A stretch of DNA of 64,000 nucleotides from UBA7477 sp045602925 (GCA_045602925.1 JAZSCN010000033.1:55141-119140), one strand, 5' to 3'. Positions 26,196 to 35,744 are shown, numbered from the stretch's first letter. The notes: a model not told the origin generated them from the sequence alone. Translations and numbers: made by a program.

Positions 26196-27192
26196 CTCCT
26201 TCCTGCTGTGTCATTTCAATAAATACGTCTTCAAGCTTCTTCTTAGGCTTTTCAGAAACCGTGTAAAGCTTTATGCCGTTTTCAATAATAAGAGCGTTGA
26301 TTGTAGCGATAGTATCCTTAGCAGATTCTGTAGGAAGTACAACCTCCACACTGCCAAGCTCGGTTGTGGATGGCTTGTACTGAGAAAGCAAGGTAGCGCA
26401 AGCCTTGTTGTCACTTGTGTCAATGACGTAGTCTGTGGTGTTGCCCTCAGAGCTCTTGAGAAGCTCTTCAATCGAGTAAACACCAATCATGCTACCGTTT
26501 GAGATAACGCCGACTCTGTCACACATAAGCTCCATTTCGCTCATAAGGTGAGAGGAAACAATTACGCATACGCCCTCCTCGTGAGCAAGCTTCTTTAAGA
26601 TGTCACGAAGCTCCTTGATACCTGCAGGGTCAAGACCGTTTGTAGGCTCGTCAAGAATAAGTACCTTAGGACGATGCAAAATAGCCTGCGCAACACCAAG
26701 ACGCTGACGCATACCGAGTGAGTACTTTGTAATCTTCTCGTTAATTCTGTTGCTAAGACCTACAATCTCAACAACCTCTTTGATTCTCTCCTCAGTTACG
26801 CCGTCTCTCATTCTTGCGTACTGCTTTAAGTTCTGGTAGCCTGTGAGCTGCTTGTACATCTCAGGGTTTTCAACAATACCGCCGACGTTAGAAAGTGCCT
26901 TTTCAAAGCTCTTTTCTACATCGCTTCCACAGATGGAAATGCTACCGTCATCTATCGACAAAAGTCCGACAATCATCTTGATTGTGGTTGTCTTACCTGC
27001 ACCGTTTGGACCAAGGAAGCCGAATACTTCAGAGCCGTAAGCGTCAAAGCTTATGTCGTGAAGAATGTGCCTGTTGCCGATTGTCTTGTTAATGTTCTTT
27101 ATAGAAATAAATGGATGTAAGGTGTCAAGCTGTCCTTCCTTTACCTCAGGTACAGAATTGACAGCTTCGTTAATGTTCTTATTTTCGCTCAT
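26179..27192 (-). CDS. ABC transporter ATP-binding protein (exporter type)
   Basis: A 337-residue ATPase. After a 25-residue lead it has Walker A GPNGAGKTT, signature SLGMRQRLGVAQ, Walker B VLILDEPTNGLDP and the switch His in VSSHLMSEM. The C-terminal 100 residues (LLKSSEGNTTDYVID onward) form the extra domain usual in drug or lantibiotic exporter ATPases of the BcrA/CcmA type. It is the middle gene of a three-gene minus-strand unit with the small anchored protein (27215-27844) and the permease. Confidence 0.9.
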   Translation of the reverse strand: MSENKNINEAVNSVPEVKEGQLDTLHPFISIKNINKTIGNRHILHDISFDAYGSEVFGFLGPNGAGKTTTIKMIVGLLSIDDGSISICGSDVEKSFEKALSNVGGIVENPEMYKQLTGYQNLKQYARMRDGVTEERIKEVVEIVGLSNRINEKITKYSLGMRQRLGVAQAILHRPKVLILDEPTNGLDPAGIKELRDILKKLAHEEGVCVIVSSHLMSEMELMCDRVGVISNGSMIGVYSIEELLKSSEGNTTDYVIDTSDNKACATLLSQYKPSTTELGSVEVVLPTESAKDTIATINALIIENGIKLYTVSEKPKKKLEDVFIEMTQQEGDGQIA

Positions 27193-27214
27193 TTTAAGCT
27201 CTCCTTTCTGTTCC

Positions 27215-27844
27215 TTAATAGCTTATGTCTAACCAGTATGAAAGCATACCAACGATTTTCCATTCACCGTCAACTTTTTCGAGCATTACGGTTACGTCTT
27301 CCCAGGTGTATGTAACCTTTCCGGTGGAAGGCTCAACAGACATACATCCGTCAGGAATTATAATAACAGGTTGTGCGTCAAGAGTACCTGTTGAATAGGT
27401 AACTGAAAAATCAGCCGTTGCCTTTGCACCGCTGTCGCCAGCCTTTTTAACCTTTGTCAAAGTAATCTCATAATCGATTTCCTTGATAGAAGACTTTTCG
27501 TTTACATCTGCAAAATTGTCAGCCTCTTCAAGCATCGAATCACGCAGAACGTAATAGTCTAAGCCGTAGATGTTCTGGTTCTCCATATACTTAGAGTAGC
27601 TCCAGTAACTGTTTATATACGCCTCGTATTTTGCTTCCTTTTCTTCGGCAGAAGCTGATTCCTCTCCCTCCAGCGTGTATAACTCTTCGGCAGCATCGCA
27701 ATAGCTTGACATAACAGCCTTTATGTTGTCAGCCTCTTCGTTTTTGAAGTTGCTTCCGGATACATTAATCCATATTAGAAAGCAAAGTAAAACGAGTATC
27801 GCAAGCAGGATACCACGGTTTTTCTTCTTTAGTTTTTTTAGCAT
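27215..27844 (-). CDS. Membrane-anchored protein of unknown function in ABC operon
   Basis: About 209 residues with an N-terminal signal anchor (KKKNRGILLAILVLLCFLIWI) and an extracellular domain that ends in an NTF2/DUF-like pattern (VTVMLEKVDGEWKIVGMLSYW). I do not recognise the family. ATG 27844 is preferred because GGAGGG lies eight bases upstream; an earlier ATG at 27859 lies before that site. It is the first gene of the exporter operon and may be an accessory that holds substrate or senses envelope stress; this is inference. Confidence 0.7.
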   Translation of the reverse strand: MLKKLKKKNRGILLAILVLLCFLIWINVSGSNFKNEEADNIKAVMSSYCDAAEELYTLEGEESASAEEKEAKYEAYINSYWSYSKYMENQNIYGLDYYVLRDSMLEEADNFADVNEKSSIKEIDYEITLTKVKKAGDSGAKATADFSVTYSTGTLDAQPVIIIPDGCMSVEPSTGKVTYTWEDVTVMLEKVDGEWKIVGMLSYWLDISY

Positions 27845-27876
27845 TAGCTTTCCCTCCATATTTAGAATACTTTGTA

Positions 27877-27908
27877 ATTATACCCCACTTGACAAATAAT
27901 TGTCAAGT
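27877..27908 (-). promoter_or_regulatory. ABC operon promoter with palindromic operator candidate
   Basis: On the minus strand TTGACA (27901-27906), 18-base spacer and TATAAT (27877-27882). A perfect inverted repeat, ACTTGACAA / TTGTCAAGT with a four-base centre (27887-27908), covers the -35 box. A repressor bound there would block the operon. Confidence 0.6.
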
Positions 27909-27955
27909 AATTTTACACTTTGTGACATAATTGTTATATAAGAATTTTGCCACTC

Positions 27956-27984
27956 TTGACAAAGGAAAATAAATAGGATAAACT
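27956..27984 (+). promoter_or_regulatory. Promoter of the zinc-ribbon membrane protein gene
   Basis: TTGACA (27956-27961), 17-base spacer, TAAACT (27979-27984), 30 bases before ATG 28015. Confidence 0.7.
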
Positions 27985-28014
27985 ATTGATATCTAAAGCT
28001 TTAAGGAGATTTTT

Positions 28015-28713
28015 ATGGCAAAATACTGTAAAAGCTGTGGCGAGGAATATACCGGCAGCTATTGTAATAAATGCGGATACGGAAAGCCCGCAGAGCGTTC
28101 CAAAACCTTCGATAAATATAAGTCTAACAGACAGCTTAAGGAAGAAAAGCTAAAGAAAGCCACGGAGAGTGGAAAGAATCCCAACACTAAGGGCAGGGTA
28201 GCAGTGCTCATATTGATGGTGGTGCTGGTTGTAGCACTCGTTATCTGGGCGCTTATAAAGGCCGATATAATCGGCACGGGCGATAAGACAGAGCCTATAA
28301 AGGAATATTTTGAAGCTATCGCAGAAAATGATTACGATAAGTATGTTTCTACAATGCCCGACGCTATCGCAGATACCTATGACGAATATATTAAAGCATA
28401 TTCACTCTCAAAAGACAGCTTTGTTAAGGAAAGTTATTCCGACTACTACGAGCTGTTTGGTGACTGCTTTACTGTTTCGGTCAATTGTGGCGACGAGGTT
28501 GAGCTCGGTGGTGCCGACATAATGGATGCCGAAGATGCCTTCAAGAGAAATTTCGGAGAAGAAGTCACCTTCAAGAAAGCCTATAAGGTCTATACCGAGG
28601 TTGTGTTTACAGGCGATACCACTAAAACCTATTATTACGATGTATATGTAGCAAAGCTCGGATTTAGCTGGTATATAATAAATATAGACGACTATTTTGA
28701 AAGTGTAGCTTAG
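28015..28713 (+). CDS. Zinc-ribbon membrane protein of unknown function
   Basis: A 232-residue protein. Residues 4-21 hold a zinc ribbon (CKSCGEEYTGSYCNKCG). A basic linker leads to one membrane helix (residues about 62-84, AVLILMVVLVVALVIWALI), and an extracellular domain of about 140 residues follows, acidic and Tyr-rich, with GFSWYIINIDDYF at the end. The plan, a zinc ribbon inside and a small sensor-like domain outside, is common in Clostridia, but the function is unknown. Good ribosome site (AAGGAG) and its own promoter and terminator make it a single-gene unit. Confidence 0.8.
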   Translation: MAKYCKSCGEEYTGSYCNKCGYGKPAERSKTFDKYKSNRQLKEEKLKKATESGKNPNTKGRVAVLILMVVLVVALVIWALIKADIIGTGDKTEPIKEYFEAIAENDYDKYVSTMPDAIADTYDEYIKAYSLSKDSFVKESYSDYYELFGDCFTVSVNCGDEVELGGADIMDAEDAFKRNFGEEVTFKKAYKVYTEVVFTGDTTKTYYYDVYVAKLGFSWYIINIDDYFESVA

Positions 28714-28731
28714 AATAACTATGCATAACAA

Positions 28732-28770
28732 AAGAGCCCTACAGATTCGTTCTGTAAGGGCTCTTGCTAT
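28732..28770. terminator. Intrinsic terminator between convergent genes
   Basis: Stem AAGAGCCCTACAG / CTGTAAGGGCTCTT with a short loop, lying between the zinc-ribbon gene and the GH31 gene. Confidence 0.85.
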
Positions 28771-28775
28771 TTGTG

Positions 28776-31127
28776 TTAAAGCTTTATAACTGCGCTGTCT
28801 GAGCCTGCCGCAATGTCAATAATAATGCCGTCAGCTTCAGCTCTGAAGCATTTGTCAGTCTTTGTGAATGAAAGCTTGATTTCTCCTGCTTCTCTCGTAG
28901 CCGTGATTTCAAATATAAGCTTTGCATCCTTGTCGTAAAGCCTGCGACTTGCTACCTTGCCATCCTTTAACCCGAATATACGGAAGGTCGTACCGTCAAG
29001 ATAGTCGTATTCAACATCTCTTACAAAGTTACCCATAGGGATAATGCTGCAAGGCTTAGCATATAGCGGAAGTCCGAAGTAGTCATACTGCCTTGTGTAC
29101 CATGCACCACCTAAGAGCTTTTCACCCGTCTGAATATCTGTCCACTCGTCACCGTCTTTATCTATAGGCAGGTAGAAGTCAGCCACGCCCTGCTCATTGA
29201 ATACAGGTGCAACAAGGAGAGAGTCGCCGAGCATATACTGCGTATCAACCGAGTGCGTTCCTCTGTCGTGCGTAAAGTTGATTACCATAGACCTCATCAT
29301 AGGAACACCAGTTTCGTGAGTGTAAACAGCGTTTGAGAAAAGATAAGGCATAAGCCTGCCCTTGAGCTTTGTAAAGTGGCTTGAAACTCTGCAAGCCTCT
29401 TCGTCAAAGCTCCAAGGCACTCTGTAGGACGAGTTGCCATGGTATCTCGAGTGCGTCGAAAGAAGTCCGAAGGCTGTCCAGCGCTTGTAAAGGTCAGGCG
29501 TGCCGGTTGCCTCAAAGCCACTTATGTCGTGTGAGTAGAAGCCGAAGCCCGACATACAAAGCGATAGACCACCACGAAGCGTCTCCCACATGCTTTCATA
29601 GTTAGAGAAGCAGTCGCCACCCCAGTGAACAGGGAACTGCTGTCCGCCAACAGTCGCCGAGCGTGCGAACAGACAAGCCTTGTTTTCGCCGTAGTATTCC
29701 TTCAAAACGTTAAATACACATTCATTGTAAAGATATGTGTAGTAGTTGTGCATCTTCATAGGGTCAGAGCCGTCGAAGTACTTAACCTTAGTAGGAATTC
29801 TCTCACCAAAGTCTGTCTTGAAGCAGTCCACACCCATCTCGCATAGTGCGTGTAGCTTTGAAGCGTACCACTTTCTCGCAGCAGGATTTGTAAAGTCAAC
29901 AATCGCAAGTCCCGGTTGCCACATATCGCACTGGAATACCGAGCCGTCAAGATTCTTGATGAGATAGCCGTTTTCCATACCCTCGTCAAAGAGGTGCGAC
30001 TTCTGACTGATGTATGGGTTAATCCATACGCAAATCTGCACACCCTTTGCCTTGAGCCTTTGAAGCATTGCCTTCGGATCTGGGAACATCCTCTCATCCC
30101 ATGTGAAGTTGCACCACTCAAAATCTCTCATCCAGAAGCAGTCAAAATGGAATACCTGTAGAGGAATATCATATTCTGCCATCTTGTCTATAAAGGATGT
30201 AACGGTAGCTTCGTCATAGTTTGTCGTGAATGATGTGGTAAGCCATAGCCCAAAGCTGTACGCAGGAGGCAGAGCAGGCTTTCCGGTAAGTGTCGTGTAG
30301 CCCTTTATAACGTCAGCGATAGTTTCTCCACCGAATATAAAGTACTCCATGTGCTGTCCCTGAACTGCAAAAGAAACCTTAGAAACAGTTTCGCTGGCAA
30401 CCTCGAAGGTAACCTTGCCGGGCTCGTTTACAAATACACCATAGCCGTTTGTAGTAACATAGAACGGAATAGACTTGTATGACTGCTCCGAGCATGTTCC
30501 ACCGTCATTGTTCCACACCTCAACCGTCTGTCCGTTCTTTACAAAGGTAGAGAACTTCTCACCAAAGCCGTAAATCTTTTCGCCAACAGAGATTCCGAGC
30601 ATTTCTCTTATAAATGAGCCTTCCTCACTCTCGCTGTGAGCGTAGAAGCGTTCGCCTTCCTGAGCAGACATGCGACGCTTTGTAACCCAGTCTTCTTCCT
30701 CAATGTATGATGTGGTCTTCCAGCCACTCTTAGTGAGAAGCTTGTCGTCATAGTAGTATGTAGCACTCCAGGCATCACCCTGAGCACCGATAACAACCCT
30801 TGTCTTGTTTGAGATAAGCTCGTAGCGTCCGTCATCGAGCTTGTTTACAGTAGGCTTGAAAGCCTTGTCTTCGTTAAGTGTAAATTCAGGAGTCTTCTTG
30901 CACACTCCCTTGTAATGGTCAATAGAAACCTTAATAGAATCAGGGAGGGTAGAGGTGAAGGAAATTTCAAGCACCGGCCCACCAAGAGTCATACCTCTGT
31001 TGTGAATCCACTGTGTAGTAGCATAAACGTGCAGTGAGCTTTCTGTGGCAGTTATTTCGTACATCTGCGTAGCGTAGCTAATATTGTAGCCTGGCTTACC
31101 CAGCCAGAAGCCGTCAGAATATTTCAT
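28776..31127 (-). CDS. GH31 alpha-xylosidase (YicI-like)
   Basis: A 783-residue cytoplasmic enzyme with no signal peptide. It has an N-terminal beta-sandwich (to about residue 270) and a GH31 barrel with VDCFKTDFGERIPTKV, where the Asp is the nucleophile, and HWGGDCFSNYESMWETLRGGLS with the acid/base Asp. C-terminal beta domains carry YDYFGLPLYAKPCSIIPMG. The KTDFGE and PKAMLQRLKAKGVQICVWINPYISQ segments fit YicI-type alpha-xylosidases, which take alpha-xylose off xyloglucan oligosaccharides; alpha-glucosidase is the alternative. AAGGAGG lies eight bases before ATG 31127. It complements the GH5 and GH43 enzymes for hemicellulose use. Confidence 0.9.
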   Translation of the reverse strand: MKYSDGFWLGKPGYNISYATQMYEITATESSLHVYATTQWIHNRGMTLGGPVLEISFTSTLPDSIKVSIDHYKGVCKKTPEFTLNEDKAFKPTVNKLDDGRYELISNKTRVVIGAQGDAWSATYYYDDKLLTKSGWKTTSYIEEEDWVTKRRMSAQEGERFYAHSESEEGSFIREMLGISVGEKIYGFGEKFSTFVKNGQTVEVWNNDGGTCSEQSYKSIPFYVTTNGYGVFVNEPGKVTFEVASETVSKVSFAVQGQHMEYFIFGGETIADVIKGYTTLTGKPALPPAYSFGLWLTTSFTTNYDEATVTSFIDKMAEYDIPLQVFHFDCFWMRDFEWCNFTWDERMFPDPKAMLQRLKAKGVQICVWINPYISQKSHLFDEGMENGYLIKNLDGSVFQCDMWQPGLAIVDFTNPAARKWYASKLHALCEMGVDCFKTDFGERIPTKVKYFDGSDPMKMHNYYTYLYNECVFNVLKEYYGENKACLFARSATVGGQQFPVHWGGDCFSNYESMWETLRGGLSLCMSGFGFYSHDISGFEATGTPDLYKRWTAFGLLSTHSRYHGNSSYRVPWSFDEEACRVSSHFTKLKGRLMPYLFSNAVYTHETGVPMMRSMVINFTHDRGTHSVDTQYMLGDSLLVAPVFNEQGVADFYLPIDKDGDEWTDIQTGEKLLGGAWYTRQYDYFGLPLYAKPCSIIPMGNFVRDVEYDYLDGTTFRIFGLKDGKVASRRLYDKDAKLIFEITATREAGEIKLSFTKTDKCFRAEADGIIIDIAAGSDSAVIKL

Positions 31128-31304
31128 TATAAACTCCTCCTTGTTAAGTGTCTATATCAGTAAGCTTGTTGTGATTATATTCTACTATGTTTTTCGCTAT
31201 GTTGCAAGAGAATTTATACTAAGCTTATATAATTTTTTGAAACCTAGAGCGTAAATATCACAATTATACGGTCAAACACCACTTCTTTTTAGAATACAAC
31301 ATAA

Positions 31305-31333
31305 AAAGGGCAACCGAATAGGCTGCCCTTTGA
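31305..31333 (-). terminator. Intrinsic terminator of ftsEX
   Basis: Stem AAAGGGCA / TGCCCTTT, extended by CC/GG, with a T-run on the minus strand, just after the ftsX stop. Confidence 0.8.
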
Positions 31334-31343
31334 TAACGAAATA

Positions 31344-32252
31344 TTAAACCTTCAGATACTTGCTTGTGCTCATTGTAGTGCCGAGTGCACCGATGAGAGT
31401 TCCTGCCACAAGATAGAATATTGTAACAGGTAGCGCAATCTGACTAAAGGAGTATATCGAGTTATTGCCAAGAGTATACATGATATTGAGCTGGTCGTTA
31501 AGTACAACATAAAGCTCGTTGTAAGCAAATCTTGTGAGTAAAAGTGCACCCACAGCAGCAGCGATACCGATAAGCATACCCTCGATAAAGAATGGTACTC
31601 TGATAAAGGTGTTTGTCGCACCAACATACTTCATAATGTTGATTTCCTTGCGTCTTGCGTGAACGCTTGTCCTTGTAGTGTTTGAAATAATTACAAGACA
31701 AACGAGTATAAGCGCAAATACAACAGTAGAAGAAATCAGCGTGATGATGTTTCTAATGCTGACAATTGCATCAGCGAAGGAGGTAGGCGACTGTACGCTC
31801 TCTACACCACCAAAGGTCTTAATCTGGCTGGTGGTAATTTCCATAAGAGATAGGTCAGAAACCTTAACTCTGTATGTGTCAGGGAGTGGATTGTCATTTT
31901 CAGCGTACTGCATGAAGTTCTTTTCTTCTTCAGTCATGCCCTCAACAATGCTAGCCCAAGCCTCTTCCTTGGAGTAGAAGTTGACCTCGCTTACGTTGCT
32001 GAGCTCTTTAAGCTGAACAAATACCGAGTCAGTCTGCTCCTGCGAAATATCATCGTGAAGAATTACTACTATTTCATTTTTAGCCTCAATTCCCGATACG
32101 ATTGAGGAAATATTTATGCTCACAAGAACCGAGAATCCTACAAGCATAAGAGAAACAAGAAGAATACAGAAGGAAGCGAAGGACATCATTCTGTTCTTCC
32201 AGACGCTGGACGCGCCCTGCTTTACGAGATATCCAACACTACTTACTCTCAT
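31344..32252 (-). CDS. ftsX: Cell division protein FtsX
   Basis: A 302-residue membrane protein with four helices: one near residue 25-50, then an extracellular domain of about 110 residues, and three helices in the C-terminal half (ITLISSTVVFALILVCLVIIS; RVPFFIEGMLIGIAAAVGAL; ITIFYLVAG-type end). With FtsE it forms an ABC-like complex that activates peptidoglycan hydrolases at the septum or during spore formation. It overlaps ftsE by 14 bases, the standard order. Length and topology are normal for Gram-positive FtsX. Confidence 0.93.
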   Translation of the reverse strand: MRVSSVGYLVKQGASSVWKNRMMSFASFCILLVSLMLVGFSVLVSINISSIVSGIEAKNEIVVILHDDISQEQTDSVFVQLKELSNVSEVNFYSKEEAWASIVEGMTEEEKNFMQYAENDNPLPDTYRVKVSDLSLMEITTSQIKTFGGVESVQSPTSFADAIVSIRNIITLISSTVVFALILVCLVIISNTTRTSVHARRKEINIMKYVGATNTFIRVPFFIEGMLIGIAAAVGALLLTRFAYNELYVVLNDQLNIMYTLGNNSIYSFSQIALPVTIFYLVAGTLIGALGTTMSTSKYLKV

Positions 32253-32925
32253 TGTTACCTCCCACTACTTCGTCGAAGACGACCTTGCCGCCATCGAGGT
32301 TGATTACACGTCCGCCGAAATAACGAACGAGGTTATGCTCGTGAGTAACCATAAGAACGGTAGTTCCACATTCATTGATGCATTTTAAAAGCTCAACAAT
32401 ATCGTATGAAAGCTCAGGGTCGATATTACCGGTAGGCTCGTCAGCGATAATAAGCTTAGGGTCGTTAACAAGTGCTCTTGCAATAGCAACTCTCTGCTGC
32501 TCACCACCTGAAAGCTGGTCAGGATAAGCCTTCATCTTGTCAGCAAGTCCAACAAGCTCAAGTGCGTAAGGAACTCTTGTTTTAATATACTTCTTAGGAG
32601 CATCAATAACTCTCAGTACGAATGCGATGTTTTCATATACCGTCATTGTAGGAATAAGTCTGAAGTCCTGGAAAACTACGCCGATAGTTCTGCGAAGCTT
32701 AGAAATCTTGTTTCTGCGGATTTTCTTTAGGTTGTAGCCGTTAGCAATAACAGTTCCCTCAGTAGCGTCAATCTCCTTGAGAATGAGCTTGATAAGAGTG
32801 GATTTACCTGCACCGTTAGAGCCTACAACAAAAGCAAAGTCACCGTCATTAATCTTTAAATTAATCTTGTTAAGAGCGTCTACACCGCTTGAATAGGTAA
32901 CAGACACGTCCTTAAAGTCAACCAT
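32239..32925 (-). CDS. ftsE: Cell division ATP-binding protein FtsE
   Basis: A 228-residue ABC ATPase with Walker A GSNGAGKSTLIK, signature LSGGEQQRVAIARAL, Walker B LIIADEPTGNIDP and switch His in MVTHEHNLVRYFGGR. The start MVDFKDVSVTYSSGVDALNKINL and overall length match FtsE. It energises FtsX, whose gene follows with overlap on the same strand. The C-terminus is slightly extended (VFDEVVGGNNESK). Confidence 0.94.
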   Translation of the reverse strand: MVDFKDVSVTYSSGVDALNKINLKINDGDFAFVVGSNGAGKSTLIKLILKEIDATEGTVIANGYNLKKIRRNKISKLRRTIGVVFQDFRLIPTMTVYENIAFVLRVIDAPKKYIKTRVPYALELVGLADKMKAYPDQLSGGEQQRVAIARALVNDPKLIIADEPTGNIDPELSYDIVELLKCINECGTTVLMVTHEHNLVRYFGGRVINLDGGKVVFDEVVGGNNESK

Positions 32926-33019
32926 ACAGCCACCGCCTTTTGTTCTGTGAAAAATTATCCGCTGGCCGTAGTACAGTCAGCGGAAAGACATTTATTTCTC
33001 TTAGTCTTTTTGCTTATAT

Positions 33020-34105
33020 TTAGAATTTAACAGGATTTGAAGCTAAGTACTTCTTAACCATAAGTGCAATCTTGAAGATAATTGCGTGGTCGAACTCACG
33101 AAGGTCGAGACCTGTGAGCTTCTTAATCTTTTCAAGTCTGTATACAAGAGTGTTTCTGTGTACAAAAAGCTTTCTTGAAGTCTCAGAAACATTGAGGTTG
33201 TTCTCAAAGAAACGCTGGATAGTAAAGAGAGTTTCGTGGTCGAGTGATTCGATAGAGCCTCTCTTGAATACTTCCTTTAAGAATGTCTCACAAAGTGTAG
33301 TAGGGAGGTGGTAGATAAGTCTTGCGATACCGAGATTGTCGTAAGAAACAATAACCTTGTCTGTATCAAATACCTTACCAACTTCAAGAGCAATCTGAGC
33401 TTCCTTGAATGAACGAGCAAGCTCCTTAACGCCCTCAACAACAGTACCGATACCTACGTTAACTCTTGTGTAGAATTCGCCGGAAAGTGTGTCAGAGATA
33501 GAACGAGCAAGCTTTTCTAGGTCCTTAGACTCAATGTCGTTCTTAACCTCCTTAACGAGAACAATATCAGTCTCTGTGATGTTGAATACAAAGTCCTTGT
33601 TCTTGTCAGGGAAGAGGTTCTGAATTACATCATAAGCAGATACGTCATTGGTAGAGATAATTCTGATAAGAAGAACAACTCTTGAAACATCTGCACTAAA
33701 ATGGAGCTCTCTAGCCTTAACGTGAACATCGCCGGGGAGAACATTATCGAGAACAACATTCTTGATGAAGTTGTTTCTGTCATACTTTTCATCATAGTAC
33801 TGCTTGATGCTCGAAAGGGTAATAGCAAGGATGCTTGCATACTTAGCAGCTACCTCATCAGTACCCTGAACAAATACAGCATAGTCGGGCTTCATATGAG
33901 CGCCGAAAGGCTTGTAGGTATATCCGTCACGAACAAAGATATCGTGAGAATCATTCAGGTCGAGAGAAACATACTCGTTTGTTGCGCCGTTCTTTGAGAG
34001 GTCGGAGCAAGCAATAATAGAAGCATTTTCATCTATAACGCCGATTTCTGCATCGATGGTATCACGCATCTGATGTACTACGCTCTGAAACAATCTGTTT
34101 GACAT
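33020..34105 (-). CDS. CdaR/PucR-type transcriptional regulator
   Basis: About 361 residues. The N-terminal 130 residues form a sugar-diacid recognition-like sensor (VVHQMRDTIDAEIGVIDENASIIACSDL). A GGDEF-like middle region follows. The C-terminus holds the PucR helix-turn-helix (VSETSRKLFVHRNTLVYRLEKIKKLTGLDLREFDHAI). CdaR proteins control sugar-acid use, but here no such genes adjoin. ATG 34105 (MSNRLFQ) has an AGGGTG site nine bases upstream; ATG 34126 precedes that site. It stands between ftsEX and the HPr gene, a gene order I regard as typical for this clade without being able to check it. Confidence 0.82.
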   Translation of the reverse strand: MSNRLFQSVVHQMRDTIDAEIGVIDENASIIACSDLSKNGATNEYVSLDLNDSHDIFVRDGYTYKPFGAHMKPDYAVFVQGTDEVAAKYASILAITLSSIKQYYDEKYDRNNFIKNVVLDNVLPGDVHVKARELHFSADVSRVVLLIRIISTNDVSAYDVIQNLFPDKNKDFVFNITETDIVLVKEVKNDIESKDLEKLARSISDTLSGEFYTRVNVGIGTVVEGVKELARSFKEAQIALEVGKVFDTDKVIVSYDNLGIARLIYHLPTTLCETFLKEVFKRGSIESLDHETLFTIQRFFENNLNVSETSRKLFVHRNTLVYRLEKIKKLTGLDLREFDHAIIFKIALMVKKYLASNPVKF

Positions 34106-34436
34106 AAATTTTTCACCCTTCTGCATTTAATATTTAGTGTTCAAGCGAGAAATTCCTCGCCCGTAATTTACAATGTGTATAAGGCCTTGTTGCTGCTATT
34201 TGTTCCATTCAATAAACTATTGAGCGAAAAGTAACAAAAAACCTATTCATACATTATGAATTATAACACAACATTAACTAGCTTTTGTTAACAAAGTGTT
34301 AACATTGTCGAATAATCGGGGTTTTTTTGTATATTTTACCGTATTATTTTTAAAAAATGAGCACTCGGACAAATAAAAAGCAGACACGCATAATACGTGT
34401 CTGCATATTACCAAGAAAATAATAGTCCTGCAAAAA
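34106..34436. other. 331-base gap: promoter region and HPr terminator
   Basis: The left part carries the upstream region of the CdaR-like gene. The right part holds the HPr terminator at 34372-34403. The middle is AT-rich with no open frame of note and no clear repeat. Confidence 0.6.
34372..34403 (-). terminator. Intrinsic terminator of the HPr gene
   Basis: Perfect 9-bp stem GCAGACACG / CGTGTCTGC with a T-run on the minus strand. Confidence 0.85.
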
Positions 34437-34709
34437 TTATCTTGCATCCTCTGAGAAACCGCTCTCAACGAGGTCTACGAGACCGTCAACAGCATCCTGC
34501 TCGTCAACACCATCAGCAATAATTCTGATAGAAGTGCCACCAACGATACCGAGTGAAAGGATACCAAGAAGGCTCTTAGCGTTAACTCTTCTTTCTTCCT
34601 TTTCAATCCAGATAGATGACTTGAATTCATTAGCCTTCTGGATAAAGAAAGTTGCCGGACGTGCGTGGAGTCCAACCTGATTTTGTACTACTACATCTTT
34701 TACGAACAT
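34437..34709 (-). CDS. ptsH: HPr-family phosphocarrier protein
   Basis: A 90-residue HPr. It has the phosphorylated His region VGLHARPAT (His15) and the regulatory Ser region NAKSLLGILSLG, target of HPr kinase in Gram-positives. The C-terminus (GVDEQDAVDGLVDLVESGF) is slightly extended. It carries phosphate from Enzyme I to PTS sugars and, when Ser-phosphorylated, acts with CcpA in catabolite repression. Both key residues are present, so it is likely a true HPr rather than Crh. It is a single-gene unit with a terminator; no Enzyme I gene is in the window. Confidence 0.92.
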   Translation of the reverse strand: MFVKDVVVQNQVGLHARPATFFIQKANEFKSSIWIEKEERRVNAKSLLGILSLGIVGGTSIRIIADGVDEQDAVDGLVDLVESGFSEDAR

Positions 34710-35006
34710 ATTAATCTCTCCATTTCTGTATTACAAGCATAGCGGACAACCCGCAGTTGAGTAATAAACTTCCGTGAAAATTAATTATTTCAAACGTGTT
34801 ACCCTAATTATACTTGTTTTATTGTTTTTAGTCAACGCAAAAATATGTACAAAGCTTCGAATATCCCAAATTTTCTGCTTTTTGTTTACGCACCTGCTAA
34901 ACTTTTGACGATTGTTTGTGCAAATTCACAATAAAGTTGAAAAGCTTTATTACACTTTTAACAATCAAACAGTAAAAAATGGAATGAAATGGAACAAAAC
35001 ACGTTC

Positions 35007-35744
35007 TTAGTCGTCGTCATTTTTACAGTATTTGTTAATTATATCTAAATCTTCAGGGGATAGCTTAGATAAATCGATAAGGTCAGGACGCTTTTTGTAG
35101 GTAGTTATAAGTCTTTGCTCATGTCTCCACTTGGCAATATTTGCGTGATGTCCCGAAAGGAGCACTGCAGGAACAGCCTTTCCATGCCACACCTCAGGTC
35201 TTGTGTACTGAGGATACTCCAAAAGTCCGTTGTAGTGACTCTCGTCTTCGTAGCAGTCAGTACTCGAGAGTGTTCCCTCAAGCATTCTTACTACGCTGTC
35301 AATAAGCACAAGTGCAGGAAGCTCGCCTCCGGTGAGAACATAGTCACCGATAGAAATCTCCTCGTCAACTATCTCCTCTATAATTCGATTGTCTACTCCC
35401 TCATAGTGCCCACATAATATAAATATGCTGTCTTTCGCAGAAAGTTCTTTGCACTTAGCCTGCGTAAGAGGCTTGCCTTGTGGCGACATATATATAACGT
35501 GTGGTCTTTCACGACCTTGAGTCACAGCGGTAAAGCAGTTAAAAATTGGGTCTGCCTGCATGAGCATGCCCTTTTGCTCGCTGTAAGGCGTGTCATCAAC
35601 TCGGCGGTGCTTGTCTAATGTGTAATCTCTTATGTTGTGGCAGAAAACCTCAAAAACTCCCTTGTTCTTGGCTCTGCCTACAATGCTTTCATTGAGATAA
35701 TTCATGCACAAATCAGGGAACAGGGTAGCTACATCAATCCTCAT
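35007..35744 (-). CDS. trmD: tRNA (guanine-N1-)-methyltransferase
   Basis: A 245-residue SPOUT enzyme that methylates G37 of tRNAs, keeping the reading frame. Family signatures: MRIDVATLFPDL at the start, HVIYMSPQGKPLTQAKCKEL, the knot segments ILCGHYEGVDNRI and SIGDYVLTGGELPALVLIDSVVRMLEG, and PQYTRPEVW. Its start overlaps the last base of rimM, the common rimM-trmD order. Length is normal. Confidence 0.95.
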   Translation of the reverse strand: MRIDVATLFPDLCMNYLNESIVGRAKNKGVFEVFCHNIRDYTLDKHRRVDDTPYSEQKGMLMQADPIFNCFTAVTQGRERPHVIYMSPQGKPLTQAKCKELSAKDSIFILCGHYEGVDNRIIEEIVDEEISIGDYVLTGGELPALVLIDSVVRMLEGTLSSTDCYEDESHYNGLLEYPQYTRPEVWHGKAVPAVLLSGHHANIAKWRHEQRLITTYKKRPDLIDLSKLSPEDLDIINKYCKNDDD

